A stretch of 64,000 nucleotides of DNA, from NCBI RefSeq assembly GCF_023065955.2, contig NW_026622997.1, forward strand, positions 6,992,001 through 7,056,000. The letters are read 5' to 3'. The position numbers were made by a program, and so were the translations under genes. The notes beneath the pieces were generated by a model. The model ran no database searches, was not told the origin of the DNA, and saw nothing but the letters and a program-made list of their open reading frames with translations. Of the stretch, positions 12,546-23,589 are shown one piece after another; position 1 is the first letter of the stretch, and each line of letters starts with the position of its first letter. This DNA comes from Ursus arctos (lineage: Eukaryota; Chordata; Mammalia; Carnivora; Ursidae).

Positions 12546-14457
12546 TCAAAATTCAGATTCAATTAAGCACCATTTCTGCCAATTAACTGGCCTTCAGGAG
12601 AAGCAGGCAAAACACAATAAAAACAGACAAACTTCACATACATAGAAACTTAGACTGAAATGACTAAATTTCCTAACCTTTATATACTTACAGTGCAACC
12701 ACTCTAGAATGATACCCACACAGTAACAGGCTCACTTCAAGTAAGAAAAGGACAACAGACTTTTTGAACTACAAAAACTTTTTGGAAAAAGGAGAAGACT
12801 GGTTCATTTAACACTAAAATGGCAGGGGGAGATCTTCTATAAATAAATCTTCATAAAATTTCCTACATCTTCCCACCATGCCAGTTTATAGCTCCAGGGT
12901 GATAAACTATCTACAATCACAAAGGAAAGTTCTTAATCTAAAGGAAATTGAATAACAGAGCATTCATACCTAAACATTCAAATTTTGCCTGGAAGATACT
13001 CTCATGTTGGTCTAGAAGGCCAAGAAGCAACTAGATAAATTATAAAGTGGAAGATGGACTGATTGCTCCAGTTAGGGATAAATAGTCTTCACACCTGGAG
13101 TAATAAAGAGAGTGACTACTTCTCTACAGAAAAGAGAGGTGGTAATCTCTCCTGGTACTGTATACATAAGATACCCTTTAAAAATGAGAAAAGGCATTCA
13201 GAATCATTTAGAAAAACAGCTCTGCTCTAACTGAAAGACCCTGATAACTTTCACAGCCCAAAGGTTAACACTGGATACTGAACAGAATCATCAGAGATTA
13301 AGAAAGGGGAAAATTTTTTTCCCCGAGGCAGCACAGATAAGAAGTATCTTTACTGATATGTAAATATCCTTCAAGGATAACATATTAGAGAAAAATGTAA
13401 ATTATGAGAATTTATACACTATTTTTAAATTTAATATTACAAGACTGGGTTAACCACTATATTTCTCTCACTATATTCCACACCTGGTTTCATTTTATTT
13501 AGTTTATAGTTTCTCCCTTAAACTAGCAGAGATATAAAACAGGCATATAGATTCCATTCCTTCTAAAGTTGGGGATATGGAGGAATACAAATCACGTTAA
13601 GTATTTCTGAAATAACACTGCTGAATTCGTTCATTAAAAAAAACTGATAAATTCTCTGGACTCTTTTTGGCAGGATGGCAGGGGGCTCTTTTAACTTAGA
13701 GTTATTTGTTCTTATTTCTCAGCTCCACTATTCTGATTGAATAAGTGTCTAAACAGAACTCATATCACTCCTGGTTCAGATTTCACTCACTCAAGTGAAC
13801 ACCAGGATATAGCAACAAAAATGAAAATTTGAATTAAGCAGATTGCTAGAGCGCTATGGATGGGCTTCTCAGGTTTACTACAATTTGTTCCAGAAAGAAA
13901 AACTAAAGAGAGGTTGGTAGACTACCAGAGAATCTGAATTAAGGGAAAGAAATCAACATTAGCTGTATCACACTGAGAAGACAACAAGCTAAAAAGAGTT
14001 TTTCTTCCCATGATTTTTACTACTTACAATAAAAAGTTAATTCAGTTAATTTTAACATACTATTGAACTCAAAAAATATTATTTTCTCAGCCAATAATAT
14101 TACTACCAAAAATTAATATTAAAATATAAGTTTTATTGTGCTATATTTTCCAACATTTTAACAAAACACTTCATTCACAATGTGGTTTGAAATGGCAGAA
14201 AATAGACTACAAGATCAACCCAAAATAAATGAATACTGCTATTTTAATGTTAGCAGTAAGATTTTATATTGCTCAGTAACAGAGAATCCACTTTTAAAAA
14301 GTATTAGTATTTCTATTAGATTGATTAATTAAACTTGAAGACTAGGAGTAGTGCCTGCATTAAGAAACCACAACAACAACAAAAGAAACAGAAAAAAGTA
14401 AACTACAGAACAACTCAGGAACACAGCCAGAGAAATCTGAGCGTAAAAATGGCTTAC
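12546..14457. other. Intronic stretch, nothing recognised
   Basis: AT-rich sequence downstream of the exon 4 donor. I see no coding similarity, RNA gene or recognisable repeat. Confidence 0.5.
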
Positions 14458-14567
14458 TTTAACGTGGCTCTGGGCTCCAAGGTTGTAGATCTCTGTAGGC
14501 TTTACTTCATTAATGATCTTCACAAGGCAGGTACTGTCAGTAAGATCACCGTAGTGCAACTTCATGT
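14458..14567 (-). CDS. GMDS: GMDS exon 4 (internal coding exon, 110 bp)
   Basis: After two bases that complete the split Asn codon, this exon encodes [20 protein letters not shown] and [16 protein letters not shown] (36 codons). The acceptor ends TTCTAAAG and has a weak pyrimidine tract; the donor is GTAAGCC. GDLTD is the loop that contacts the adenine in short-chain (extended SDR) sugar dehydratases, and YNLGAQSHV lines the nicotinamide side of the NADP pocket (family knowledge). The catalytic Thr/Glu/Tyr/Lys residues lie in later exons that are not in the window: no matching open frame exists between positions 1 and 14457. The open frame continues past the donor into intron sequence. Recalled residue numbers are about 79-115. 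There is no sign of a pseudogene: three exons with intact splice sites and introns argue against a retrocopy. Confidence 0.97.
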
Positions 14568-16153
14568 CTTTAGAATTCAAAAGCATACCATTAGATAGAA
14601 AAAAACATAAGCCCATTCTTTAAAAAAATATTTTAAAAAATCAAAATTGAAAAGTATATTCTGAAAGTCTGAAAACCACACTGGTTTCAGAACAGCAGAG
14701 TATAACTGTCATCCTTAAAGAACCTAAATGGTAGAAAGATACTCACATTTGTTGCCTATGTCTGGTTATAGATCCTACAAAGAGGGTATATAAAAACTCA
14801 AATGAAGTTTTTTAAAAATCTTATCAAGACAGATGTTATATAATGACTGTATCTTATGGTTCCCAAGTAGTTTGTAAGATGTGTTACATAGGAGTGAGAT
14901 TCAAAGAAAATCTAACAAAAATGCATATATTGTCTGAAGAACTCTGTAATACACTGGTAATAGTGAATCAAATACTTTTAACTAGCGATTTTTAAGTACT
15001 TCATAAACATCAATCCTTAAGCCATCCACAAAATGCCTGATGTAGAGACATAATTGATTAGGACAACTAACCTATTCTAACCCTAAATCTCAGCATATCC
15101 TTACACTGACTTCACTGAATTTGACACATGCAGATGGGCGATTTGCTAGCTTGATATTTTCATTATTTTCACATAGTATTGATCTATGTCTAGATCCCAT
15201 GGCACTACCATTCTGCACTTTGCACAAAAATGACAATAATTTTCAAAGAGGATATACTGAATAATCTGAATATTAAGGTAAAAAGCATTTAGTGGAGACA
15301 ACTAACTAGGTTATCTTCCTGATGATGTCACTACCTGTACAAGTAAATCCAAACCTGCAAATATTTGGTGCTCTGAAATGAATACAAAATGATTTATGCT
15401 TTACATGCTGACTGAATCATCCCTGCTAGCTGGAAAAACTGGACAAGCAAAGCAGGCTGAACTTGGGAGTTAAAAACCCAGTGTCCTGGTCCTAGCTCTG
15501 TCTTTTACATGGTATGCGACCTCGATAAAGTTACCACCTTTCTCTGCCTCTATTTCCTCATCTGTAAAATGGTTTCACTCAAAAACTTAGGAGCTGCTAT
15601 AAAGGGCAAATGAGAAAACACTGTAACTGAGCAATGCAGACTATCTGGCCACATTCAGGCAACTTTATTAACAAAAATAACATGCAACTGCAAACAGTGA
15701 TCTGCAAAGCAATTAAATATAGTTTTGACTGCCACCTGTTTTTGGACCTGTCTTCACAAATTATTTTAAAAATTAAATAAATGTACAAAGATCGCTTAGC
15801 TTGATTACATTAGACCAAACATAAAAAGCAAAGGAGTGTTCTGTGAATATGGACCTGATCTTACTTGAGGGGATAAGGACACCTGGAGAAGGGTGATCAA
15901 AGGCATGTCTACTCTTGGTTTCTTGAGCAGCAGCATCTGACCAATATCCTGTAACAACCAAACCAAGATGACACTGTGGCCCAGGGGCAGCAAGCAATGG
16001 AAGGGTTTTCAAAGCATGCAGATAGCATTCAATGCAGGCAATTCATGGGTAAATAATTGCAACTTGATGGGCTTTGAGAAAAATGACACTTGAAAATAAC
16101 TTATCATAATATAGGAAGTATAGAAAGAAATTTTAGAAAAGAAAATGACTTAC
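14568..16153 (-). other. GMDS: GMDS intron 3 (complete, 1586 bp)
   Basis: Bounded by the exon 3 donor GTAAGTC and the exon 4 acceptor CTAAAG on the minus strand. Apart from one MIR near 15.46-15.62 kb I see no repeat or gene in it. The open frames of 60-80 codons near 15.6-16.0 kb show no recognisable protein. Confidence 0.9.
15460..15620 (+). repeat. MIR, sense
   Basis: Clear MIR core: GTCCTAGCTCTGTC, TATGCGACCTCGATAAAGTT and TTTCCTCATCTGTAAAATGG. Confidence 0.85.
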
Positions 16154-16241
16154 TTCCTTCAATATGAGCCTGGGGGTTCTTATACAGATGTTCAATTCGA
16201 CCTGTATTGAAAGAGCTGGATCGCCGCACAATTCCATGGAC
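16154..16241 (-). CDS. GMDS: GMDS exon 3 (internal coding exon, 88 bp)
   Basis: This exon encodes [19 protein letters not shown] and then [10 protein letters not shown], which is 29 codons plus one base. The acceptor on the minus strand ends AATGCAG, and the donor is GTAAGTC. The exon enters in phase 0 and leaves one base (A) that joins the AC opening exon 4 to make an Asn codon. The VRRSSS segment matches the part of the GMD family that follows the second beta strand and holds the arginine and serine contacts to the NADP 2'-phosphate, which is what makes the enzyme NADP- rather than NAD-specific (family knowledge). The frame is too short to stand out as an ORF but has no stop or frameshift. 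Recalled residue numbers are about 50-78. It lies 1.6 kb upstream of exon 4 in gene direction, and a young antisense SINE sits about 650 bp upstream of its acceptor. Confidence 0.96.
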
Positions 16242-16741
16242 CTGCATTTTTTATAATGTGGAAAGATAAGTTATAAATGTGCAATGAGGATTAATAAACA
16301 ACTCAGAGGTTCTTTTGTTAATGCTTACCTTGTGAAAAAATAACTATAACTTAAGCCTATAACTTATGAACATTATCTTTAAATTATTAAAAATAGTTCC
16401 ACTGCTTACTTTCCCCCAATCACTGCCCACCAGCCATGAGCATTGCACCTCCATCTCTCTGTGGTGTTTTCACTGCCAATCTCAACAAAAGTAATTAGAT
16501 AATTATGTGACTTCACAGCAAATCCTTAGTTACAGATACTCAAATGTCTCCTTTTCCAAACACACACACACTTAGAGCCCTGCTGCTGACAAAATATCTC
16601 CTCAGTTTGAAACCGAAGACAGACCATGTGAGGCCATGTCGGTAAAACTGCCTCGCAGCTTCTGTAACACAAAGCATGAGCCCGAGACGCTCTGATGCCA
16701 CCACATCCTTCCAAGGTCCTCAGAGCTTTGCATCATGCACC

Positions 16742-16867
16742 TATTACATATATATAAATATACCTGCATCCACAAATATAAACAGCAGCTGCTATTATCC
16801 AGCTTATTACATGTATATAAATATACCTGTGTCCACAAGTACAGATAGCAGCTGCTATTATCCAGTT
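16742..16867 (+). repeat. 63-bp tandem duplication, two copies
   Basis: Unit 1 (16742-16804) and unit 2 (16805-16867) both start TATTACAT, contain ATATAAATATACCTG and end GCAGCTGCTATTATCCAG plus a short tail. The copies differ at several positions, so the duplication is not recent. It lies about 500 bp upstream of the exon 3 acceptor. Confidence 0.92.
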
Positions 16868-16892
16868 TTGTGGACAAGAAATAGCATAGATG

Positions 16893-17098
16893 GGGGCGCC
16901 TGGGTGGCACAGCGGTTAAGCGTCTGCCTTCAGCTCAGGGCGTGATCCCGGCATTCCGGGATCGAGCCCCACATCAGGCTCCTCCGCTATGAGCCTGCTT
17001 CTTCCTCTCCCACTCCCCCTGCTTGTGTTCCCTCTCTCGCTGGCTGTCTCTCTCTGTCAAATAAATAAATAAAATCTTTAAAAAAAAAAAAAAAAAAA
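16893..17098 (+). mobile_element. Can-SINE (ursid type), young
   Basis: Full-length copy with a GGGGCGCCTGGGTGGCACAG head, CT-rich body, AATAAATAAATAAAATCTTT and a long poly(A). The perfect 17-bp target duplication AAGAAATAGCATAGATG is at 16876-16892 and 17099-17115. It is antisense to GMDS and about 650 bp upstream of exon 3. Confidence 0.97.
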
Positions 17099-17115
17099 AA
17101 GAAATAGCATAGATG

Positions 17116-19255
17116 AGGGACAAGACTTGTATTCTACTAGATTTAAGACACGAAGAAAACTCAAATGAAGAAAGGATTTTTCATTTTTTTAATTTTTATC
17201 TTTAACTTAACCATGATTAGTGTGAGGGGGAAGAAAGTCCTTGGAACAAGAATGCATACCTGTCTGATACCAAAGAAAAGACTATTTGTGTCTGATACAT
17301 AAGAGAAATTGTTCAAGACCTGGTCTCACTTCCTTCTTATGTCAAGATTGCTCCCTTTGTGTTGCCAATGCTAATACAAGCTTATGTCACCAGCCGCCCA
17401 AGTTCCAGTTCTACTGGTGGCAGTTTTAATCCTTCACTTATTTTAGAAGTGTTCCTTCAAATATTGGGCAGTTTCATTTGCAGCTGAATACACTTCTATA
17501 TTTTAACTCAATCGTTTTCTGTCTGTTTCAAACTGAAATTAATCCTTGGCATGACTCAAATATTCCAAATGCTGGGGGGGGGGGGGAGGTGTGGAATTAT
17601 AAGCACATAAGACTTTCTTTCAAATAGAAAGACATGTCATCGTCATTTTATGTGGCATACATGAGAAATTAACTTCTGCAAAGGCTACAACACACCCACA
17701 ATTAATAATTCTGTTGGTTAGCTGCTTTAGCCAAAGAGAAAAGCACTCATCCACACTATTTTCCAAAAGAACTAAGCCCAAGAAAATGTGGTAAAAATGA
17801 AAATATTTTTAAGAAGGGAACATCACAAACTTCATTGACAAATTTTAGGAGGCAAACTGTAAAATCTAGGAAACGTTAAATTGAGATTTGGGTATATACC
17901 CCCATTTCCTAATTTAGAAGTGGATAAAATAACACATCAAGCTTAGAATTTATTCTACTTCATGGCCTCCAATTTTTTATGTTGTTACTTAATTGTAAAG
18001 TTGAATTGCTCTACAAACAATAATTTTGTTTAACACACAATTTTAACAAACAATTTTTTGTTTATAAAAACCAAGTTCACATATATACTTATATATAGCA
18101 AAACTGGTGTTTGCCACCAAGTTATTTCTGAAATACAGCTTTCTCAGACGTAAGCAGAGCTTTAGTTCACTGGATATAAAGGAATCTCTATGTTCTAAAA
18201 ACAGATCATTTAATTTTGATAATGAACATAAGAATAAGAATAATATGATTTAGTCTATCTTTCCTCTTAATTGCTGGATTCTGGGTAAGTCACATATTCC
18301 AACATCCTGAAACAAAGAGAAACTCCATATACATACACCTTGCATATAAACATAAAAGGCCCTGATAAAAATATTAAATGGTATTGATGGGTTCAATATA
18401 AAATCAGACAACTACACAAAGTCACAGCAAATAAATAACATAGGACTTTTTGTTACACTTATACCAAAAGCATTAAGCACTAGGGTTTTTTTAATACGAA
18501 AAAATGTGTTTTAATTTCCCCTCACTCCCAACTTTTGGTATGTGTATACAGGGAAAGAAAGACCTGCCAAATGCTTAATCCATGACAGCAAGTATTATTC
18601 TAAGAACTAATGAAAGCTGAGTCTGTCTGCTTCAGAGACAGGTGAAATACAAACTTTAAGACAAGCCAAAATGTGTGCAAACTGGATAATCTAGTTAAGA
18701 ATTTGAGATTAGCAGCTTTCTCTTTACAGAAGGGATGTATGTAAGGTTATTGTTTGTTTTTATAAGGATTTGGGGGGGAAAAGAGATGAGAAGTTAGGAA
18801 ACCAAAGCGAAAAGATAAATGAGCTGAATATGACTCCATATAAACTTAATCAAAATCACTATTATGTTGTAGCAGATCAAAAACAAAATATTAATTCTGA
18901 AAAACTGAGGTCTTAAACAGAAAGGAGTACTTTGACAAAGAAATTTCATGTCCCATTTAACTAAGTGATGAAAAGGAAAATTTCAAGTTCTCTCAATGTC
19001 AGAACAAAGTTAGTTTGACTTCAAAACCTAGAGTCAGATTAGGCAATACAACAGAGAAATGCTTGCTCCTTTGTTTATTTATTACAATCATGAAAACAGA
19101 AAATTGTTACCACTGGAATTCATATCTTTCAGTATCTGTTTGTTTGTTATTGCAGTCAAGAAAGCAGAAAACTATTACCACTAGATTTCAAATTCTTCAA
19201 TGTCTAGATTTCTCTTGGAGGCCAGGATAACGGCCCAGGGATGTTTAATGCCACT
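17116..19255. other. Intronic stretch, nothing recognised
   Basis: Contains a poly(G) run of about 14 (GCTGGGGGG..., near 17573-17586) and AT-rich unassigned sequence. No gene or clear repeat was seen. Confidence 0.5.
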
Positions 19256-19259
19256 TGCC

Positions 19260-19450
19260 TTTTGAAAAGCACAGATTATACAGGTAACGTCTATAGCTAA
19301 CACGTGCATGGCAATGACCATATGCCAGACACTGCTCCTCACAGGCATTAAATCACTTGTCCTCACAACACCCTTCCTTGTATTACTTCCCTTCTACAGG
19401 TGAGAACGCTGCCTGAGATCACACAGCCAATGGAAGTGGTCAAGTTGAAG
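19260..19450 (-). repeat. MIR, antisense
   Basis: Antisense MIR pattern: ATATGCCAGACACTG, GGCATTAAATCACTTGTCCT, CTACAGGTGAGAACG and GATCACACAGCCAATGG. Confidence 0.8.
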
Positions 19451-20165
19451 TGTACACAAGGTCCCTCCTACCAACACTCAGTATGTTTTCAAAATGAAAT
19501 CCATAAAAACTTTGCCTTTTTCACCAAGGCTTGTAGGATAGTCAACAAACCAGAAAAAATATTTCACAGATTCTCACAGATCATGAGTGGATGTATAGGA
19601 ACTCCATGTTCTAACAAATAATCTCCCAGAGATAACAACTGGAAATCCTTATACGTCATTTCCTTTCTGTTCTCCTCATACTCCCTGGTCATAATTCCTC
19701 TCTTAGAAGGAAAATCCACAATTTACCTATTCTTTACTCTAAATTCTGATATGTTGTATTGTATTTGTTGCCATATTATTTAATATAAATTTTTCATTTA
19801 TTCCCAGACATATTTTTGCTTTTAAAAGATTTAAATTTGTCCTTTGCTTTTCTGGTTTCTCTGTGTTTTGGGGACAAAAGTACATGTTGTTGTCTTATCT
19901 GCTAAAGTGATGCTAGGAAACCACTTGGAACTTTCACAAGAAACTTCACTTCTATCAATGTCCCTTTTCCCCTCGTGCCCAGAAGGAACGTGCACGGGGC
20001 TAAGATCCTGGGAAATGTAACAGGCCTGCCTTTCACTAAGACTAATTAATAAATTGGACTAAGGAGCCTTCTATAAAATCTGTATCCCTAGGCTTGTCAC
20101 CATCAAGTACTGTATCACCTTGTCACTCTTATATCAACTAAAGCCCCACAAATCCCACAGAGCTT
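19451..20165. other. Intronic stretch, nothing recognised
   Basis: Sequence between two MIRs. Includes a 73-codon ORF at 19400-19621 that starts inside the MIR and has no domain features. Confidence 0.45.
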
Positions 20166-20169
20166 CTCT

Positions 20170-20365
20170 GGACTATTTTCCAAGCATTGTCTCACCTAAT
20201 CTTCAAGATAACCTTAGGAAACAGGTGCATTTATCATCCCCTCTTACCTGAGAAGCTAACTCTGAAAGGCCCAGTGACCTGCCCAAGGCCACAGGGCTAG
20301 CCGGTGGCAAAGGAGGATTAGAACACATGCTGTCCAGTACCCGAGCCTAAGGGCCTCCTTGCCAC
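20170..20365 (-). repeat. MIR, antisense
   Basis: TTTCCAAGCATTGTCTCACC, TAACCTTAGGAAACAGGTGC, CCAGTGACCTGCCCAAGGCC and CACAGGGCTAGCC form the antisense MIR order. Confidence 0.85.
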
Positions 20366-20493
20366 AGTGAGCTAGATGGCCTCCTTCACCTCCCTTGCTC
20401 TGAAGCTGGTTGACAGGGCTTAAGGGAGAATTATCCTTTGCACTTCAACAACTGTAGAGTTGAATATTCGAAATTGTAAAGGGCAATTTTTTA

Positions 20494-20620
20494 AAAAGAT
20501 TTAATTTATTCATTTGAGTGAGAGAGACACAAAGCACAAGCAGGGGGAGAGGCAGAGGAAGAAACAGATTCTCTGAGATCAAAGGCTGATTCTTAACCAT
20601 CTGAGCCACCCAGGTGCCCC
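20494..20620 (-). mobile_element. Can-SINE, short copy, minus strand
   Basis: Reverse-complement Can-SINE: AAAGATTTAATTTATTCATT at one end and CTGAGCCACCCAGGTGCCCC at the other. Flanks carry a 17-bp duplication TAAAGGGCAATTTTTTA at 20477-20493 and 20621-20637. It is internally shortened (about 127 bp). It is the only copy in the window oriented with GMDS transcription. Confidence 0.93.
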
Positions 20621-20874
20621 TAAAGGGCAATTTTTTAAAAAACCTGATAATCCTTAGTTTTCCTCTTCATGAGATGACACTTACATTCTATAAATAATAA
20701 GTGTTAGATTAATTCTCTTTGTGCTCTCCTTAATGATTAATATTAAGCACAATTCAAGAAACAAGCAACATTAAAAACTGTAACTTTAAACCTTTATATA
20801 GAGTCTCTTCTCGATGAGAACTGGACCAGGAATAAAGCAATCCTTCACTTTCTCATATTAAATAGTTCATTCAG

Positions 20875-21070
20875 GGACGCCCGGGTGGCTCAGTCGGTTA
20901 AGCATCTGCCTTCGGCTAAGGTTATGATTCCAGGGTCCTGGGATCGAGTCCACATCGGGCTCCCTGCTCTGCGGGGAGTCTGTTTCTCTCTCTCCCTCCG
21001 CCCCTCCCCACTGCTCATGCTCTGTCTCTGTCTCAAATAAATAAATAAAATCTTTAAACAATAAATAAAT
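20875..21070 (+). mobile_element. Can-SINE
   Basis: Head GGACGCCCGGGTGGCTCAGT, a GGGATCGAGTCC region, CT-rich body and (AAAT)n tail. The perfect 15-bp target duplication AAATAGTTCATTCAG is at 20860-20874 and 21071-21085. Confidence 0.96.
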
Positions 21071-21085
21071 AAATAGTTCATTCAG

Positions 21086-22973
21086 AACATGACCAGATGC
21101 ATGGATTTCACTGGCCACATTAGAAGGCCCCACAGCTTCAGGAATCTAATGTGTGATGTCATACAACGTATTTAACCATAACTAATCAGACTATTCATAC
21201 ATGATATTCCTTTAAGTCATATGCAAATGTCTATTTTTGCTTAATAAAGTTAACCAACCTTTTTATACCTTTACTCTGCTTTCTTGACTAAAGAAAAAGT
21301 AAAGGATTATCTGTAACTGGGCTATGCTAATTCTTAGATAGTGTTTGTCTTTGCCTAGAGCCACCCCATCACTGCCACACCAACCTACCTCTGCTCTTCA
21401 ATCTGCTCCCCTCCAGTTGACTACTGCTTCTCCATAGAGTCCATGCCTCCCCACCTTCACAATGAAAGGCTGACTTTGCCATTGCTAGACAATTAAAAAT
21501 TTGTCCCTTTCTGTTCTAGAAAGAACTCAGCCTCATTATCAAGCCTATTCACAGAATCTGTAGCTCTTCTTCCCAGTGTTTATTTGTTTCTGGTTTGTAC
21601 TCTGCTATCCCAAAGTATATTGTTTCCAGTTATTTCTTAGCCTAGTGATATTCCTTATACAAAGACTAAATACAAAATAGTATAAAAGCTCAGAGAAGGA
21701 AAGCACCACAAATTAAGGTACCTTAAGAAATTCTGTTCATCTTCGCCTTATGATTAAATGATCTCATTTGAACCTAGAGTTGTACTGGCTCTCAAGCTGT
21801 TAAGATCCAGGAGAGTGGCATTAGCAACAACTGGGGGCTTATTAGAAAGGCTAATTTCCAGAGCCCAGAACCAGCCATCCTCATCTTTATGGGGTCTCCG
21901 GGTGGCTCTGATGCACACTGCAGGTTGAGAACCTACTAAGTTAGAAGTCTGTGCTCATCCAAATTGTTGATGTTGACCCTATGGATTCAAGTACAGACAG
22001 GTGTCTCCTCTTATCCTACTGCATGCTATCTACGAACCCTATCATCTTGCTCATGGTCTTGAGCAACTAGGGACTGCTGGCTGATAATTCTGGAAAATTT
22101 CCGATTCAGCCTCTTCGAAAAATTTACTTCAACCCAAACTCAAAAAGATGAAGTCTGTGCCACCATTAGATTTCCCTTAATAGCTTATCCTCTAATTTTA
22201 TAGCCATCTCTTAAAATGGAAGACAGCAGCCTATTAAAATTGAATACAATATGGATAAACACCTTTTCGTTCCCCTATTCCTACAAAACTCATATTTCCC
22301 CTGGACTATGAGAAGGAATCATTTCTGATTATGCTTTACAGTGCTATACCTTCCTCTTGTATTGTCTATACTATCTCTTTCTATCAGTTTATGGATCTCA
22401 CTCCTAAACCTCTCTTCTCTTGCCAAACATTGTTTCAATGATTCATTTCTCCCATTAACTGTGATTTGCCAAGTGGGCCTTCTATTGTCTTTATCAGAAT
22501 CAAATCTGCTCTTATGATTTCGAATGCCAATGGAACAAAAACATTTGTAGCTCACCTGGCAGTCCTAGGTTCTCATTACGTTTATTTCTAAGTCTATCAT
22601 CCATTTGGGAACATTACTACCCATCTTCTGAAGTCTGCTAGTTCCTTAATAAGTCACCTAAGTGGAGCTTTGAATGTCTCTGTGCATGTCTTCTTCCTAG
22701 CCATTTCCCGTAACGCTGAGACCATCCACCGTCTACCATATCCACATTAACCCCAGGCCCTATCATTAGTCCACCACATTATCACAGTGACTACTCCACC
22801 TCACACCACCATACTTGCTCCGTTTTCCTCTGGACTAGCTGCAGATGTGACTTATTGCCACCAACCTCATCTCATGTCTTAGTCCCCCATGTCGTCCTTG
22901 GAAGTAAATTTCAACATCGACACAGTTTAAGCACTCTGACATACCACCTCACTCTCCAAAACTGCAATGACCA
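21086..22973. other. Intronic stretch; possible L2 remnants
   Basis: Contains the hAT fragment near 21.8-21.95 kb. From about 22.0 to 22.97 kb the CT-rich text resembles old L2 sequence but I cannot place borders. No gene was recognised. Confidence 0.4.
21786..21955 (+). repeat. hAT (MER5/MER20-like) fragment
   Basis: Order CTGGCTCTCAAGCTG, GCATTAGCAACAACTGGGGG, CTAATTTCCAGAGCCC, GGTCTCCGGGTGGCTCTGAT and CAGGTTGAGAACC fits a diverged hAT element with inverted ends. Confidence 0.6.
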
Positions 22974-23453
22974 TGATGGGGTTCAGGACATGCTACTCCA
23001 AAATATGGCACCTTGGTGTATGGAATATTTTAAGCTGAAGGAATTTGACAAAACAATAGAAACAGGAAAGTCACTCTAACTTTCCCCCTGCTCTTCCCCC
23101 CTGAAACAGTCATGAAACATTCCAGTGAGAGATGCCCTCCACTATAACTGGAAAGAAAGGAACATCCTTATCTCTGACGACAAGGGGATGCCAAGAAGAA
23201 TCCAAACAAACAGATCTTGTTAAGTTTCCTACACTTACCTCATACTCCTTGACCTGTCATATTTCTTTAAGACCATCCATTCTCCATCGAATCTAACATA
23301 AAAATACTTAGCCTTAACAGTTTCTTTGTATCTTCATTTGGTTCCCAGTCATATAAAACTTATATTAAATAAAATTCCATACTTTTCAGTTTAATTTTCA
23401 GACCCAGCCAGGGACCCTAAGAGGGTTGAGGAAAACTTTTTTCCTCCTCCACA
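22974..23453 (+). mobile_element. LTR-like element
   Basis: Starts TGATGGGGTTCAGG and ends TTTTTCCTCCTCCACA (TG...CA). It contains a TATA-like ACATAAAAATACTTAG near 23.30 kb and an AATAAA signal near 23.37 kb, all consistent with a solitary retroviral LTR of about 480 bp. No internal genes are adjacent. No clear short target duplication is visible. The family is unknown; ERV1-type is a guess. Confidence 0.65.
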
Positions 23454-23589
23454 TTAAACCAACAAAGATTAACAGGAGAAATTTCTACAGTTTTCTCAAA
23501 CTCCTTCTGTTTTCTCAAACTCCTTCAGCTTAAAATATTCAATGTGCTAAGGTACCACATCTTGGGGCTGCACATCCTGAACCCCATCA
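23454..23589 (-). repeat. Inverted partial copy of the adjacent LTR-like element
   Basis: Its reverse complement begins TGATGGGGTTCAGGATGTGC and runs through GAATATTTTAAGCTGAAGGA, matching the first ~90 bp of the element at 22974. A 20-bp internal tandem repeat (TTTTCTCAAACTCCTTC twice, near 23.49-23.53 kb) lies in this arm. Confidence 0.85.

Larger units (their letters stand above)
1..14457 (-). other. GMDS: GMDS intron 4 (5' part, partial)
   Basis: This is inferred intron from the exon 4 donor to the window edge. The acceptor and exon 5 are not seen. It contains a long repeat-poor block, MIR fragments, one young Can-SINE, a truncated carnivore L1, an hAT (MER5-like) piece and an L2-like stretch, listed separately. 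Confidence 0.85.

Noticed and set aside
14335..14598. Plus-strand 87-codon ORF over GMDS exon 4
   Set aside because: It is the complementary shadow of the real exon on the minus strand and has no family features.
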